From Phocaeicola dorei (GTDB lineage: Bacteria > Bacteroidota > Bacteroidia > Bacteroidales > Bacteroidaceae), in assembly GCF_013009555.1 (NCBI RefSeq), contig NZ_CP046176.1, positions 3,131,501 through 3,195,500 of the forward strand: a DNA stretch of 64,000 nucleotides. The letters are read 5' to 3'. This document shows positions 26,525 through 34,784 of this stretch, in pieces. Within the stretch, counting starts at the first letter, position 1. The number at the start of each line of letters is the position of its first letter. A program made the translations under genes and the position numbers. The notes under the pieces are model-generated. The model saw only the letters and a program-made list of their open reading frames with translations. It was not told where the DNA came from and made no database searches.

Positions 26525-27667
26525 TTATTTTATCGTACTCATGTCTATTACATAGCGGAACTTCACTTTTCCGTCGGCTACATTGCGCCAAGCCTTATCT
26601 ATTTCGGATGCATTCGCCTCGATGATTTCCACTTCGGGATAGATGTCGTGCGCTACCGAATAGTCGAGCATCTCCTGCGTCTCCTTAATGCCGCCGATAA
26701 GCGAACCGTACACTTTGCGCCGGGAAAGGAAAGCCATGTTTGCGATATTCAGCGTCGATTTGTCGGGAAGCCCAACGATAGCCATTTCGCCGCCCATTTT
26801 CAGCATGGCGACATATTGTATCGGCTCGTAGTTGGCAGGGATGGTGCTGATGATGAAATCGAACGTGTTGCGAAGTCCTTTCATCTCTTCAGGATTGTTC
26901 ACATTCACATAGCGTGTTGCACCCATCCGGGCAGCATCGGCACGTTTCTCTTCCGTGCGGTCGAACACGGTTACATCGGCTCCCAAGTCCACCAGATACT
27001 GAACAGCCATGTGTCCCAGTCCGCCGTAACCGGCAACCGCCACCTTGTCGCCTTTCTTGACGTTGCTGAAATGGATGGGTGACCACGTGGTCACACCTGC
27101 GCACAGAAGCGGGGCGACCCGTTTCAGGTCGGCGTTTGCAGGTATTTTGATAGCAAAGTTCTCGCTTACCACAATATTGTCCGAGTAACCGCCCATCGCC
27201 ATTTCGCCGTCGTGGTAGATGTCTTTGGAATTGTAGGTAAAGGTCGTACCTTTTTCGCAGAACTGCTCCTTGTGCATTTCGCAAGAGGAACAGTGACCGC
27301 AGGCATTGACCATGCAGCCGACACCTGCCAAATCGCCGACCTTGAATTTCGTGACATTCTTGCCGACTTTCGCCACTCGTCCGGCGATTTCATGTCCCGG
27401 AATCATGGGATAAGAAGCGTATAATCCCTGTTCCTGCTGTTCGTCCCATGCGGCGTGCAGGTCGCTGTGGCAGATACCGGCGTACAGGATTTTAATCTGA
27501 ATGTCGTTGTCGCCGATAGCATGGCGGGTAAACTCGTAAGGATGGAAGGTGTCCTCCGCGGAGAACATGGCGAATCCCTTTGCTGGAACACGCTCGTTCT
27601 GGTTTTGTGCGACGGCCGAAGCGAAGAAGGCAAACACCGTCATGGTTGTAATTACTATCCGTTTCAT
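26525..27667 (-). CDS. Zinc-dependent NAD(P) alcohol dehydrogenase (cinnamyl/YahK type), exported
   Basis: A 380-residue medium-chain dehydrogenase. A signal peptide (VITTMTVFAFFASAVAQ) precedes the domain. Catalytic zinc ligands are in GICHSDLHAAWDE (Cys, His) and GHEIAGRV; structural zinc Cys are in CGHCSSCEMHKEQFC. The NAD(P) loop is VAGYGGLGHMAVQ. It is the first gene of the seven-gene minus-strand operon and follows the operator region shared with the AraC gene. It probably reduces aldehydes with NADPH. Export of such an enzyme is unusual but the signal is clear. Confidence 0.9.
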   Translation of the reverse strand: MKRIVITTMTVFAFFASAVAQNQNERVPAKGFAMFSAEDTFHPYEFTRHAIGDNDIQIKILYAGICHSDLHAAWDEQQEQGLYASYPMIPGHEIAGRVAKVGKNVTKFKVGDLAGVGCMVNACGHCSSCEMHKEQFCEKGTTFTYNSKDIYHDGEMAMGGYSDNIVVSENFAIKIPANADLKRVAPLLCAGVTTWSPIHFSNVKKGDKVAVAGYGGLGHMAVQYLVDLGADVTVFDRTEEKRADAARMGATRYVNVNNPEEMKGLRNTFDFIISTIPANYEPIQYVAMLKMGGEMAIVGLPDKSTLNIANMAFLSRRKVYGSLIGGIKETQEMLDYSVAHDIYPEVEIIEANASEIDKAWRNVADGKVKFRYVIDMSTIK

Positions 27668-27702
27668 ATTTGCTTGATTTTGAACTGTTATTTTATACGA
27701 TG

Positions 27703-27710
27703 CAAAAATA
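27703..27710 (-). promoter_or_regulatory. -7 promoter box of the seven-gene redox operon
   Basis: On the minus strand TATTTTTG fits TAnnTTTG and is 36 bases before the dehydrogenase ATG. No TTTG is found at -33, which fits an activator-dependent promoter. Confidence 0.55.
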
Positions 27711-27751
27711 GGAGCTCGTATCGAGCTCGCCGGTACCTTTCTTACGGACAG

Positions 27752-27843
27752 AAGTACCCCAATTACGGGTTTTGTTAGAAACGTTTCGTTATGATAATCA
27801 ATAAAGTACCCGGCTTACGGGTAAAAGTACCCGAATTACGTGT
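27752..27843. promoter_or_regulatory. Three operator-like direct repeats between the redox operon and the AraC gene
   Basis: AAGTACCC-N3-TTACGGGT-like units lie at 27752-27770, 27804-27822 and 27825-27843. Units 2 and 3 are 21 bp apart and units 1 and 2 are 52 bp apart, so all sit on nearly the same helix face. Each unit also has an internal dyad (TACCC / GGGTA). They are upstream of the -7 box at 27703 and are probable binding sites for the divergently encoded AraC regulator. Confidence 0.65.
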
Positions 27844-27930
27844 TTTGCTCTATGACGCTTTTATTATCGGGGAAAATGTATTTCCTTTGTACTGAAAATA
27901 AGGATATGATAGAAAAGCATTTATAGAATT

Positions 27931-28842
27931 ATGAATACGGAAGATATAATCAAAGCGGACACCATCGAGCAGTATAACCGTTTTTTCGGGTTCGAGACAC
28001 GCCACCCGTTGGTCGGCATCGTGCATTTCGACGGCTCCGTGCCGCAACCGACGCACCGGATGACGCTGGGATTTTATGCGTTGTTCCTTAAAAAGGCGAC
28101 AGGTTGCATTATCAACTATGGAAAAACGGTCTACGATTTCGACGACGAAACGGTCGTGAGTTTCGCTCCGGGTCAGACGGTAGGTATCCATCGGCTGGAA
28201 GACGGCCCTGCACCGGAAGCCATCGGATTGCTGTTCCATCCCGATTTCCTGCATCGCACTTCACTGGGGCAGAAGATGAAGCAGTATTCGTTTTTCTCGT
28301 ATGCTTCCAACGAGGCTTTGCACCTTTCGACAGAGGAGCGTATCATCTTGCAAGATTATATGGAAAAGGTTGTCCGTGAGTTGCAGCATCCCATCGACAA
28401 GTTCTCCAAATCGCTGATTATTTCCAACATCGAGGTGCTGCTCAACTACTGTATGCGCTTTTACGAACGTCAGTTCATCACCCGCGAGGATATGAATCAC
28501 GATGCGTTGGCGCGTTTCGAGCGGTTGCTGGACGATTACCTCTATTCGGATACGGCGGCGAGGGAAGGAATCCCGACCGTGAAATATTTCGCCGACAAGA
28601 TTTGCCTTTCGCCCAACTATTTCGGAGATTTGGTAAAGTCGGAAACAGGGAAAACAGCACAGGAGTATATCCAACTGAAAATGATTGCCGTTGCCAAAGA
28701 GCGGATGCTCGACCCGGCAGGAACAATCAAGCAGATTGCTGAATCGCTGGGATTCCAGCATCCGCAGCATTTTGTCCGCTTCTTCAAACGTCAGGAAGGG
28801 TGTACACCGAAAGAGTTCAGGAATAGGATGACAGCTTCCTGA
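27931..28842 (+). CDS. AraC-family transcriptional regulator
   Basis: A 303-residue regulator. The N-terminal 170 residues form a cupin-like sensor domain (VSFAPGQTVGIHRLED). The C-terminal AraC domain has two HTH units (TVKYFADKICLSPNYFGDLVKSETG and IKQIAESLGFQHPQHFVRFFKRQEG, in residues about 210-300) and ends CTPKEFRNR. It is transcribed away from the seven-gene operon and probably activates it through the repeats at 27752-27843. It is a paralogue of the broken regulator at 31008-31920. A strong terminator follows. Confidence 0.92.
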   Translation: MNTEDIIKADTIEQYNRFFGFETRHPLVGIVHFDGSVPQPTHRMTLGFYALFLKKATGCIINYGKTVYDFDDETVVSFAPGQTVGIHRLEDGPAPEAIGLLFHPDFLHRTSLGQKMKQYSFFSYASNEALHLSTEERIILQDYMEKVVRELQHPIDKFSKSLIISNIEVLLNYCMRFYERQFITREDMNHDALARFERLLDDYLYSDTAAREGIPTVKYFADKICLSPNYFGDLVKSETGKTAQEYIQLKMIAVAKERMLDPAGTIKQIAESLGFQHPQHFVRFFKRQEGCTPKEFRNRMTAS

Positions 28843-28849
28843 AACACAG

Positions 28850-28886
28850 AAAAAGCCGCTTGAATCTGCTGTTCAAGCGGCTTTTT
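28850..28886 (+). terminator. Terminator after the AraC gene
   Basis: A perfect 15-bp stem (28850-28864 and 28872-28886) with a 7-base loop; the A-rich and T-rich flanks make it a likely two-way terminator. Confidence 0.88.
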
Positions 28887-28943
28887 TATAGTTCGGATAT
28901 TTCATGCACCAATATTGTTCTAAATTGGATAATCTTCTCGCTT

Positions 28944-29168
28944 CTATATTTTCAGTTCCTTGATGATTCTTTTTATTCCGCAAATGACCGCTGTTTTGTT
29001 GTTTCTGACAGCGGAGAGTGCCGATGAAAGACTGGAAGCGGAAATGAACCGTGTCCCGTCTTTGGATTTCAGGAACCGCCCTTTGTCGAGAATCCTGGCG
29101 ATTCTGTCCTGCGACACGGGCAGGTCGAGTTCCTGCGAGATGGTGCGGATAAGGGATTTCTTATTCAT
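28944..29168 (-). CDS. Small protein matching the C-terminal domain of the 20319-21106 gene
   Basis: A 74-residue protein from ATG 29168. Its last 45 residues (LDKGRFLKSKDGTRFISASS and onward to the end) match the C-terminus of the protein at 20319 almost residue for residue, and the DNA is about 87 percent identical over 135 bases. The first part (MNKKSLIRTISQELDLPVSQ) is different. The function is unknown; its basic, helical character suggests nucleic-acid binding. It is either a complete small gene or a leftover piece of a duplicated locus. Confidence 0.55.
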   Translation of the reverse strand: MNKKSLIRTISQELDLPVSQDRIARILDKGRFLKSKDGTRFISASSLSSALSAVRNNKTAVICGIKRIIKELKI

Positions 29169-29274
29169 AATTAACCGATTCGACAACTAAATTTCAGACA
29201 ACTCCGGTTTGTGTTTTGCAAATCGGGTATCCTGCTTTTCATGCCTTCGGATTTTCCACCCTTCATGCTTCGAT

Positions 29275-30171
29275 TCATTGAAAAAACGCCTGCGTATCGA
29301 CTTCAGACTCTTCGGGAGGGAACGCGGTGGCGCAGGACACCTCACGCCATGCCTCGACATCCTTTCGCTGTGCCTCGTGGTGCGTTTCGAGCGTCTCGAT
29401 GGCATCCGCACCTACGGGCAGATGCAGGGGCGGATTTTCACTGTCGGCCGCTTTCACGACCAGTCTTCCCAACACTTCGGGATTGCCCGGCTCTCGACCG
29501 TTCATGTATTTCACGAAACCGCTCATCCGCTCCCGGAATGCGTCGTAGTCCGCAATGGGTCGTGCGGGAAGATGATAGGCGGAATTGAAATTCATGAAAT
29601 CCGTGCGGAACAGGCCGGGAGCGACGATCGTAACCCGGATGCCGAATTGTTCCGTCTCGAACGCAAGTGCCTCGGAGAACCCCGTAACGGCGAATTTGCT
29701 CGTGTGGTAAATGGATGGTCCGACACCCGAATATCCCGCAGCGGACGAAACATTGAAGATGTGTCCGGCATGTTGTCTGCGCATGACCGGTAAAACGGCA
29801 CGGGTAACGCGCATCAGTCCGAACAGATTGGTCTCGAATACGTCACGAATCTGCCGCTCGTCCGACTCCTCGAAGTAGGTGAATTGTCCGTGACCGGCGT
29901 TGTTTACCAATACGTCGATGCGTCCGAAGCGCTTCACGACCGCTTCGGCCATCCGGTCGAACGCCGCCTGTTCGGGATTCGTCACATCCAACGCATACGG
30001 AAGCAGCCGCACTACCCCGTCTTCGATATGCGTCGTTATTTCTCCGCTGCGCGAGACCGCCGCCACGCAATGCCCGGCGGCGAGCGCCGCCTCCATAATG
30101 GCATGTCCCATGCCGCGAGATGCTCCCGTAATCAGCCAGACTTTGGCTGTAGTATGTTGTTCGCTATTCAT
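29275..30171 (-). CDS. Short-chain dehydrogenase/reductase
   Basis: A 298-residue SDR of the classical type. ATG 30171 is used because the longer frame starts at a weaker codon inside the upstream gene. The cofactor loop TGASRGMGHA (residues about 15-24), the NNAGHG motif, the catalytic Ser in NVSSAAG and the YxxxK in YHTSKFAV are all present. It follows the SMR pair after 10 bases, so it is probably in the same operon. The substrate is unknown, likely a carbonyl compound. Confidence 0.92.
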   Translation of the reverse strand: MNSEQHTTAKVWLITGASRGMGHAIMEAALAAGHCVAAVSRSGEITTHIEDGVVRLLPYALDVTNPEQAAFDRMAEAVVKRFGRIDVLVNNAGHGQFTYFEESDERQIRDVFETNLFGLMRVTRAVLPVMRRQHAGHIFNVSSAAGYSGVGPSIYHTSKFAVTGFSEALAFETEQFGIRVTIVAPGLFRTDFMNFNSAYHLPARPIADYDAFRERMSGFVKYMNGREPGNPEVLGRLVVKAADSENPPLHLPVGADAIETLETHHEAQRKDVEAWREVSCATAFPPEESEVDTQAFFQ

Positions 30172-30181
30172 TATTTCCTGT

Positions 30182-30514
30182 TTATAAAAAGTTTGCAAAA
30201 CCAATCAGCACACACGCTGTCAGCAAGACAGCGATTTTCCAAACTGACGCCTTTTCCTTGTAGAGAAAAACGCCGACGAAAATCATCACGAGCGGTGAAA
30301 ATGCCCCGTTGAGCGGTATGAGAAAGCTCAACTCGACTCCCGAATCGATAATGCGGTTCATCAATACGAGGCATATCACCTGCATCAGTATAGACAGAGC
30401 CGTCGGTATCGGTCGGGTAAATCCCTGTGTCCGCGGCCAGATTGCCGTTGCCCCCAGAGAGAACATCGTTGCAATCAAAAATAGTCCGATTGTGGTTGTA
30501 GATAGGCTGTCCAT
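30182..30514 (-). CDS. SMR/EamA-like small transporter, subunit 2
   Basis: A 110-residue protein with four membrane helices. The segment ELSFLIPLNGAFSPLVMIFVG and the ending AVLLTACVLIGFANFL resemble small multidrug resistance and half-EamA proteins. It is paired with a similar protein encoded 9 bases upstream and probably forms a hetero-oligomer in the inner membrane. The substrate cannot be inferred. Confidence 0.75.
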   Translation of the reverse strand: MDSLSTTTIGLFLIATMFSLGATAIWPRTQGFTRPIPTALSILMQVICLVLMNRIIDSGVELSFLIPLNGAFSPLVMIFVGVFLYKEKASVWKIAVLLTACVLIGFANFL

Positions 30515-30523
30515 GATGTCTGC

Positions 30524-30889
30524 TTATTTCATTTTACCTGCTATGCCTATCAGGGCGCAGGCCACGACAAGCAGCATGATTTTCAATACCGATACACTTT
30601 CCCCGTACACGAATATTCCCAGCATGCTCACGACAAGCGGCATGACTGCTGAACCTAACGGTATCAGAAAACTGAGCGCGACACCTTTGTAAAGCATCCG
30701 GCAAAAAAGCAACGAGCCGAGCAATAAGGTCAGAATGGAGGCCAGTGTGGGCCAGAACTTCGTATAGCCGGTCGTCAGCGGAAAGAGGGACATGCCGACA
30801 ATTTGCAGCACGATGGCTCCCGAAAAAAGCAATACGGTCGTCGGCGACGCCGTTTTTTGATGTTCGATTCGTTTCATGCGGATTTTCAT
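30524..30889 (-). CDS. SMR/EamA-like small transporter, subunit 1
   Basis: A 121-residue, four-helix membrane protein with the same ALSFLIPLGSAVMPLVVSMLG core as its downstream partner. Paired SMR genes usually encode two unequal subunits inserted in opposite directions. It is the first gene of a three-gene operon (two SMR plus SDR) divergent from the frameshifted AraC regulator. A role in efflux of a reactive or toxic metabolite would fit, but is inferred. Confidence 0.75.
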   Translation of the reverse strand: MKIRMKRIEHQKTASPTTVLLFSGAIVLQIVGMSLFPLTTGYTKFWPTLASILTLLLGSLLFCRMLYKGVALSFLIPLGSAVMPLVVSMLGIFVYGESVSVLKIMLLVVACALIGIAGKMK

Positions 30890-30919
30890 TTATTTTTCGA
30901 CAAATGTAGCGGTTATGCC

Positions 30920-30927
30920 AAACATAC
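30920..30927 (-). promoter_or_regulatory. -7 promoter box of the SMR-SDR operon
   Basis: TATGTTTG on the minus strand fits TAnnTTTG, 31 bases before the ATG at 30889. Confidence 0.55.
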
Positions 30928-30937
30928 AGGATAAACA

Positions 30938-30987
30938 AATCCGTGTTTGTGTGATATGAATCCGTGATAATGATGCGATAATCCGCA
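30938..30987. promoter_or_regulatory. Three AATCCG repeats with exact 21-bp spacing
   Basis: AATCCGTG at 30938-30945 and 30959-30966 and AATCCGCA at 30980-30987 are spaced exactly 21 bp, two helical turns. They lie between the divergent SMR operon and the AraC gene, directly upstream of the SMR -7 box. They are likely regulator binding sites. Confidence 0.65.
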
Positions 30988-30995
30988 TTTTACAT

Positions 30996-31003
30996 TACTT
31001 TTG
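30996..31003 (+). promoter_or_regulatory. -7 promoter box of the second AraC gene
   Basis: TACTTTTG fits TAnnTTTG. The AraC ATG at 31008 is only 5 bases downstream, so the mRNA would have almost no leader. Confidence 0.5.
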
Positions 31004-31007
31004 CCGA

Positions 31008-31920
31008 ATGAAGGACAAAAACGGAATCATACATTGCAAAACACCGCAGGAGTTCAACCGCATCATCGGAGTCAAGACCTATCATCCGTTGATTTCTGTT
31101 GTCGACTTCTCGCAAATCGCCGAATACAGCCATCCGCAAGGCTGGAAGCAGGACTATTATGTCATAGCACTCTGCCCGAGGAAACTCATCGTGCGGTGTG
31201 AAATACGGTCGTAACATGTACGATTACTCGGACGGTACGCTGGTCTTTACCAGCCCGGGACAGACGGTAGTTTTTCAGGAGTACGGAGAACCGTTCCGGC
31301 CGGCAGAGGACAATTGGGCCGTCATGGTGCATCCCGATTTCATCCGGGGTACGGCACTGGGGCACGACATCGGAAATTATGTATTCTTTTCGTATGAACT
31401 CCACGAGGCGTTGCACCTGTCGGAAGAGGAAATCGGACATGTGTTGGGTATTTTTCGTCACATCGAACGGGAGCTTCGACAACGCATCGACGAACATACA
31501 CCTGAAATAGCATGTGCCTCCATCGGCTTGCTGCTGAGCTATTGCCGCAGATTCTACGACCGGCAGTTCAAGATGAGGCATCGGGACAACATGGATATCG
31601 TAAGCCGGTTCGAGAAACTGCTCCGCGATTATTTCCATTCCGATTCCCTCTCGAAAAACGGGTTGCCGACCGTGAAATATTTTGCCGACCGACTGAATCT
31701 ATCGTCCGACTATCTAACCGCCGTGCTTCAACGCGAAACGGGTATGAATACCCGAAAACATATCCAGAATCGAATGATTGAGACGGCGAAAGACAAACTG
31801 GCACTGGATGAACGCCCGATAAGCCAGATTGCATACGAGCTGGGATTCGAGTATCCCCAATACTTTACCCGCCTGTTCAAACGACAGACGGGAATGACGC
31901 CGGCGGAATATCGCAGATGA
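31008..31920 (+). pseudogene. AraC-family regulator interrupted by a frameshift
   Basis: ATG 31008 opens a frame homologous to the regulator at 27931 (FNRIIGVKTYHPLISVVDFS against FNRFFGFETRHPLVGIVHFD) but it leaves frame in the CCC run near 31174-31179. The downstream frame resumes at SSCGVKYGRNMYDYSDGTLVF and continues through a complete AraC domain (TVKYFADRLNLSSDYL, ISQIAYELGFEYPQYFTRLF) to residue ending TPAEYRR. A single missing base would restore about 303 residues. The C-terminal DNA-binding half could still be made from the GTG at 31198. The gene sits opposite the SMR-SDR operon it would control. Sequencing error cannot be excluded. Confidence 0.75.
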
Positions 31921-32136
31921 AAGTAGTGCCGGTACAGCGTTTTCAAGGAGTACCCGATTATATGCTATCGAACCTACAGGGTTGAGGATTAAGCCATATT
32001 TTGTCCCCGACCGCTATACCGAGCGTTCATGTGCTGTTGGGGTTATTTCGTCCGAGGCGGCACAAAGACGATTTGTTTTGAACCGTTTGAAGCGGTATAC
32101 TCTCCTAAGCGGGCGAAGTAGAACCGGCGAGGCGGA

Positions 32137-32523
32137 ATGTCTTTGACGACGAAGGACCCGAATCTGGTAAATTCACTCAAATTTCTACAAGAATATAGAT
32201 TGGCTATAGCCAAAGATACGCAGGAACAAGCCGAAAAATTTGGGCAGACCGTCCTTGTTAAGTTCCTTCAACAGATTCAAGACAAATGTAATGAAACAGA
32301 ACGGAAAATCAGCAAAGCAAACAGATATATTTCAATATCATACACTGCATTCTATATCTTGATCATCATATTGGTAGCACTATCTTCTTTTTTCGTCAGC
32401 ATAATTGTAGCAAATGTCGAAATATTACATTCAATGTCTGATTTGGAAAGCTATTGCCTGCTGTACCCTTATTGCTGTTATAGGAATTGTCATGGCGATA
32501 GCCGTGCCGAAAATCCTAGATAA
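32137..32523 (+). pseudogene. Two-helix membrane protein with a late frameshift
   Basis: From ATG 32137 the product has an amphipathic, coiled-coil N-terminus (NSLKFLQEYRLAIAKDTQEQ), then a membrane helix (FYILIIILVALSSFF). After about residue 100 the frame runs into an unlikely Cys/Tyr-rich tail. The neighbouring frame from about 32437 encodes a clean second helix (KAIACCTLIAVIGIVMAIAV) ending PKILDK at a TAA (32522-32530 region). One base change would join them. The family is not recognised. It lies next to the shufflon recombinase and may be a mobile-element remnant. Confidence 0.55.
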
Positions 32524-32536
32524 GTAAAAATGAAAG

Positions 32537-32571
32537 AGTCTCAACCGAATAAGCTATCATCGGTTGAGACT
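32537..32571. terminator. 12-bp hairpin between convergent genes
   Basis: Arms agtctcaaccga (32537-32548) and tcggttgagact (32560-32571) are perfectly complementary. It lies between the plus-strand membrane gene and the minus-strand recombinase. Confidence 0.7.
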
Positions 32572-32623
32572 ATACTTGAAGTATCATCGTTAATCGCTCA
32601 AAGCTACACTCAACAGTAATATT

Positions 32624-33550
32624 TTATTTGCCAAGCGATTTGAACATCTTGGCGATGCAACGCTTTTTCTGTTCCATATTGGGATGCACATAGAGATTTA
32701 GGGTGGTACTGATGTTGGAATGCCCCAATAGTACACTTACTGTTTTGTAATCGCAGTTGCTTTCTATGCAACGAGTGGCAAAGCTGTGGCGCAGACCGTG
32801 ATATTTCAACTTGGGAATGCCAAGTTGCTCCATCAAGCGTTTGTAGTAGTTTCGGTAGGTTCTTGGTTCAGTGGGAGAAGGCTCGTTGGTCAGCACATAG
32901 TAATCAGTATTAACAATCTTTTTCAGTGGTTTGACCATTGAAATAAGTTCTTTGCTCATTGGAATCTCTCGGCAAGAGTTTTTGGTTTTTGGAGTATTGA
33001 TGACAAGCTTGGTGTGCTTTTTGTCACCCTCAATCACATAAATGCGTTCAATGGTTCGCTGTACACTGATGGTTCCGGCTTCTATGTCTATGTCGCTCCA
33101 TCGAAGCGCACAGACTTCTCCGATGCGCAGCCCTGTACTTAGGCTTATATAAATGCCCAAGTTTCGGAACGTAAAGTTTTGCCGGATATAATCCAAAATT
33201 TTCTTGTGGTTCGCTACAGTGAGTACTTCCAACTCCTTGTTTGTTTCAGTAGACGGGTATTTGATTTCCCATTCGCAATAGCTCATCCATTCGTTTTTTA
33301 CTCCGAACTTCATCACCATTTTAAGCACGATAAGAATATCCTTTACGGATTTAGCACTCATACCTGCATTGAGATTTTGTAGCACAAATGTTTGTACGGA
33401 TTTCTCACTAAGAGTATCGTCATTGCCAAAATATGGCAAAATGTGATTCTCCAAAATTAGCATATAAGCTGCAAAAGTTGATTGTTTCACATACGGTCGC
33501 TTGTCTTCTCGCCAAGCATCCGCAATTTCTCTAATTGTCTTTTTGGTCAT
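32624..33550 (-). CDS. Tyrosine recombinase of the hsdS shufflon
   Basis: A 308-residue integrase-type recombinase. ATG 33550 is used; a GTG 6 bases upstream is possible. An N-terminal SAM-like core-binding domain is followed by the catalytic domain with Arg in STGLRIGEVCALRW, the HxLR box in KYHGLRHSFATRCIE, and His/Tyr in LLGHSNISTTLNLYVH. Its start lies 39 bases from the outer inverted repeat (33589) of the hsdS array. Bacteroides type I systems with variable hsdS genes regularly carry such an enzyme beside the array, so it is the likely inverter. It is distinct from the mobilizable-element integrase at 13895. Confidence 0.9.
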   Translation of the reverse strand: MTKKTIREIADAWREDKRPYVKQSTFAAYMLILENHILPYFGNDDTLSEKSVQTFVLQNLNAGMSAKSVKDILIVLKMVMKFGVKNEWMSYCEWEIKYPSTETNKELEVLTVANHKKILDYIRQNFTFRNLGIYISLSTGLRIGEVCALRWSDIDIEAGTISVQRTIERIYVIEGDKKHTKLVINTPKTKNSCREIPMSKELISMVKPLKKIVNTDYYVLTNEPSPTEPRTYRNYYKRLMEQLGIPKLKYHGLRHSFATRCIESNCDYKTVSVLLGHSNISTTLNLYVHPNMEQKKRCIAKMFKSLGK

Positions 33551-33588
33551 AATCACTTTTTATTAGGTGTTTATAATTAGAGAAATAT

Positions 33589-33626
33589 AGTCCTCAATGT
33601 TCCAAATTTGAGATTCCCGGAGTTTA
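33589..33626 (+). repeat. Outer inverted repeat of the hsdS shufflon, copy 1
   Basis: A 38-bp sequence identical, in inverted orientation, to 39119-39156. It encodes the conserved HsdS start (VPNLRFPEF in the expressed gene). The match continues to 33642 with two mismatches. Inversion between the two copies would place the silent gene behind the expressed start codon. Confidence 0.9.
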
Positions 33627-34132
33627 CGGGGGAGTGGGAGAAGTATCCTCTGACCGATTTTATGAGTTTCAAAAATGGGATGAACCCTGATGCTAAACGA
33701 TTTGGAAGTGGCACTAAGTTTATTTCCGTAATGGATATTCTTAACAATCAATATATCTGCTATGATAATATTCGTGCATCGGTAGAACTTCAAGAAGGTG
33801 ATTTAGATACTTATGGCGTAAACTATGGAGATATTGTATTTCAACGTAGTTCTGAAACATTAGAAGATGTTGGTCAAGCGAATGTTTATCTTGACTGCAA
33901 ACCTGCGATATTTGGTGGTTTCGTTATCCGTGGAAAAAGTAAAGGAAACTATAATCCGTTATTTCTTCGTTATCTTTTAGCCTCGCCAACAGCCAGAAAA
34001 AGAATAATCGTTAAAGGAGCCGGTGCTCAGCATTTCAATATTAGTCAAGATGGGCTTAGTAAGGTCGTTATTGATGTTCCAAATATAGATGAGCAAGAGA
34101 AAGTAGGTAAACTTTTGCAATGTATAGATGAA

Positions 34133-34161
34133 CGCATCGCTACTCAAAACAAAATCATTGA
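34133..34161 (+). repeat. Central inverted repeat of full-length hsdS genes, copy 1
   Basis: 29 bases encoding the helix RIATQNKII that match 38581-38609 in inverted orientation with one mismatch. Recombination here would exchange the C-terminal TRDs of silent and expressed genes. Confidence 0.8.
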
Positions 34162-34169
34162 CAAGCTAC

Positions 34170-34186
34170 AATCCTTAATCAGCGGA
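34170..34186 (+). repeat. Cassette-pair-1 inverted repeat, copy 1
   Basis: AATCCTTAATCAGCGGA (17 bp) is found inverted at 35397-35413, in the same reading phase (SLISG) in both. Inversion between the copies would swap the second TRD of the silent gene. Confidence 0.8.
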
Positions 34187-34784
34187 ATTATACAGAATGC
34201 TATTCAAAAAGGACTGAATGATAATACATGGAAGATGATATATCTTTCCAAATTGCTTACTGAACGTAAGGAGAAAAATAGCAATGGATATGAAGTAAAC
34301 TCTGTGTCTGTTTCTGAGGGTGTTATAAACCAAATTGAATATCTCGGACGTTCTTTTGCAGCAAGTGATACTTCTAAATATAATGTTGTCAGATATGGAG
34401 ATATTGTTTACACAAAATCTCCTACTGGCAATTTTCCTTATGGAATCATCAAGCAAAGCTTTCAAAAACACCCAGTTGCTGTTTCTCCTCTATATGGAGT
34501 TTATGAGCCTTATTCTAATGAAGCTGGATGCTTTTTGCATTATTACTTTCTATCTTCAATTGTAACAACAAACTACCTTAGTCCGCTTATTCAGAAAGGG
34601 GCAAAAAACACTATCAACATAAGCAACCAGACTTTTCTCAATAATATGGTACCATATCCTAAAGAAGAAGTAGGTATTAGACCAATAGCAGCGTTATTGC
34701 GTAATGTACAAATCAAACTCAACATAGAGAGGTTGTCGTTAGTTTTGCTCGAACAACAGAAGACATATCTATTGCGAAGTATGT

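Noticed and set aside
25943..27082. 379-codon plus-strand frame antisense to the acetyltransferase and zinc dehydrogenase
   Set aside because: It is a shadow of two well-conserved genes in GC-rich DNA and reads as His/Arg-rich sequence without motifs.
31921..32136. Open plus-strand frame after the second AraC gene, ending SGRSRTGEAECL
   Set aside because: No start codon and no recognisable family; it could be a relaxase or AraC-downstream remnant but cannot be supported.
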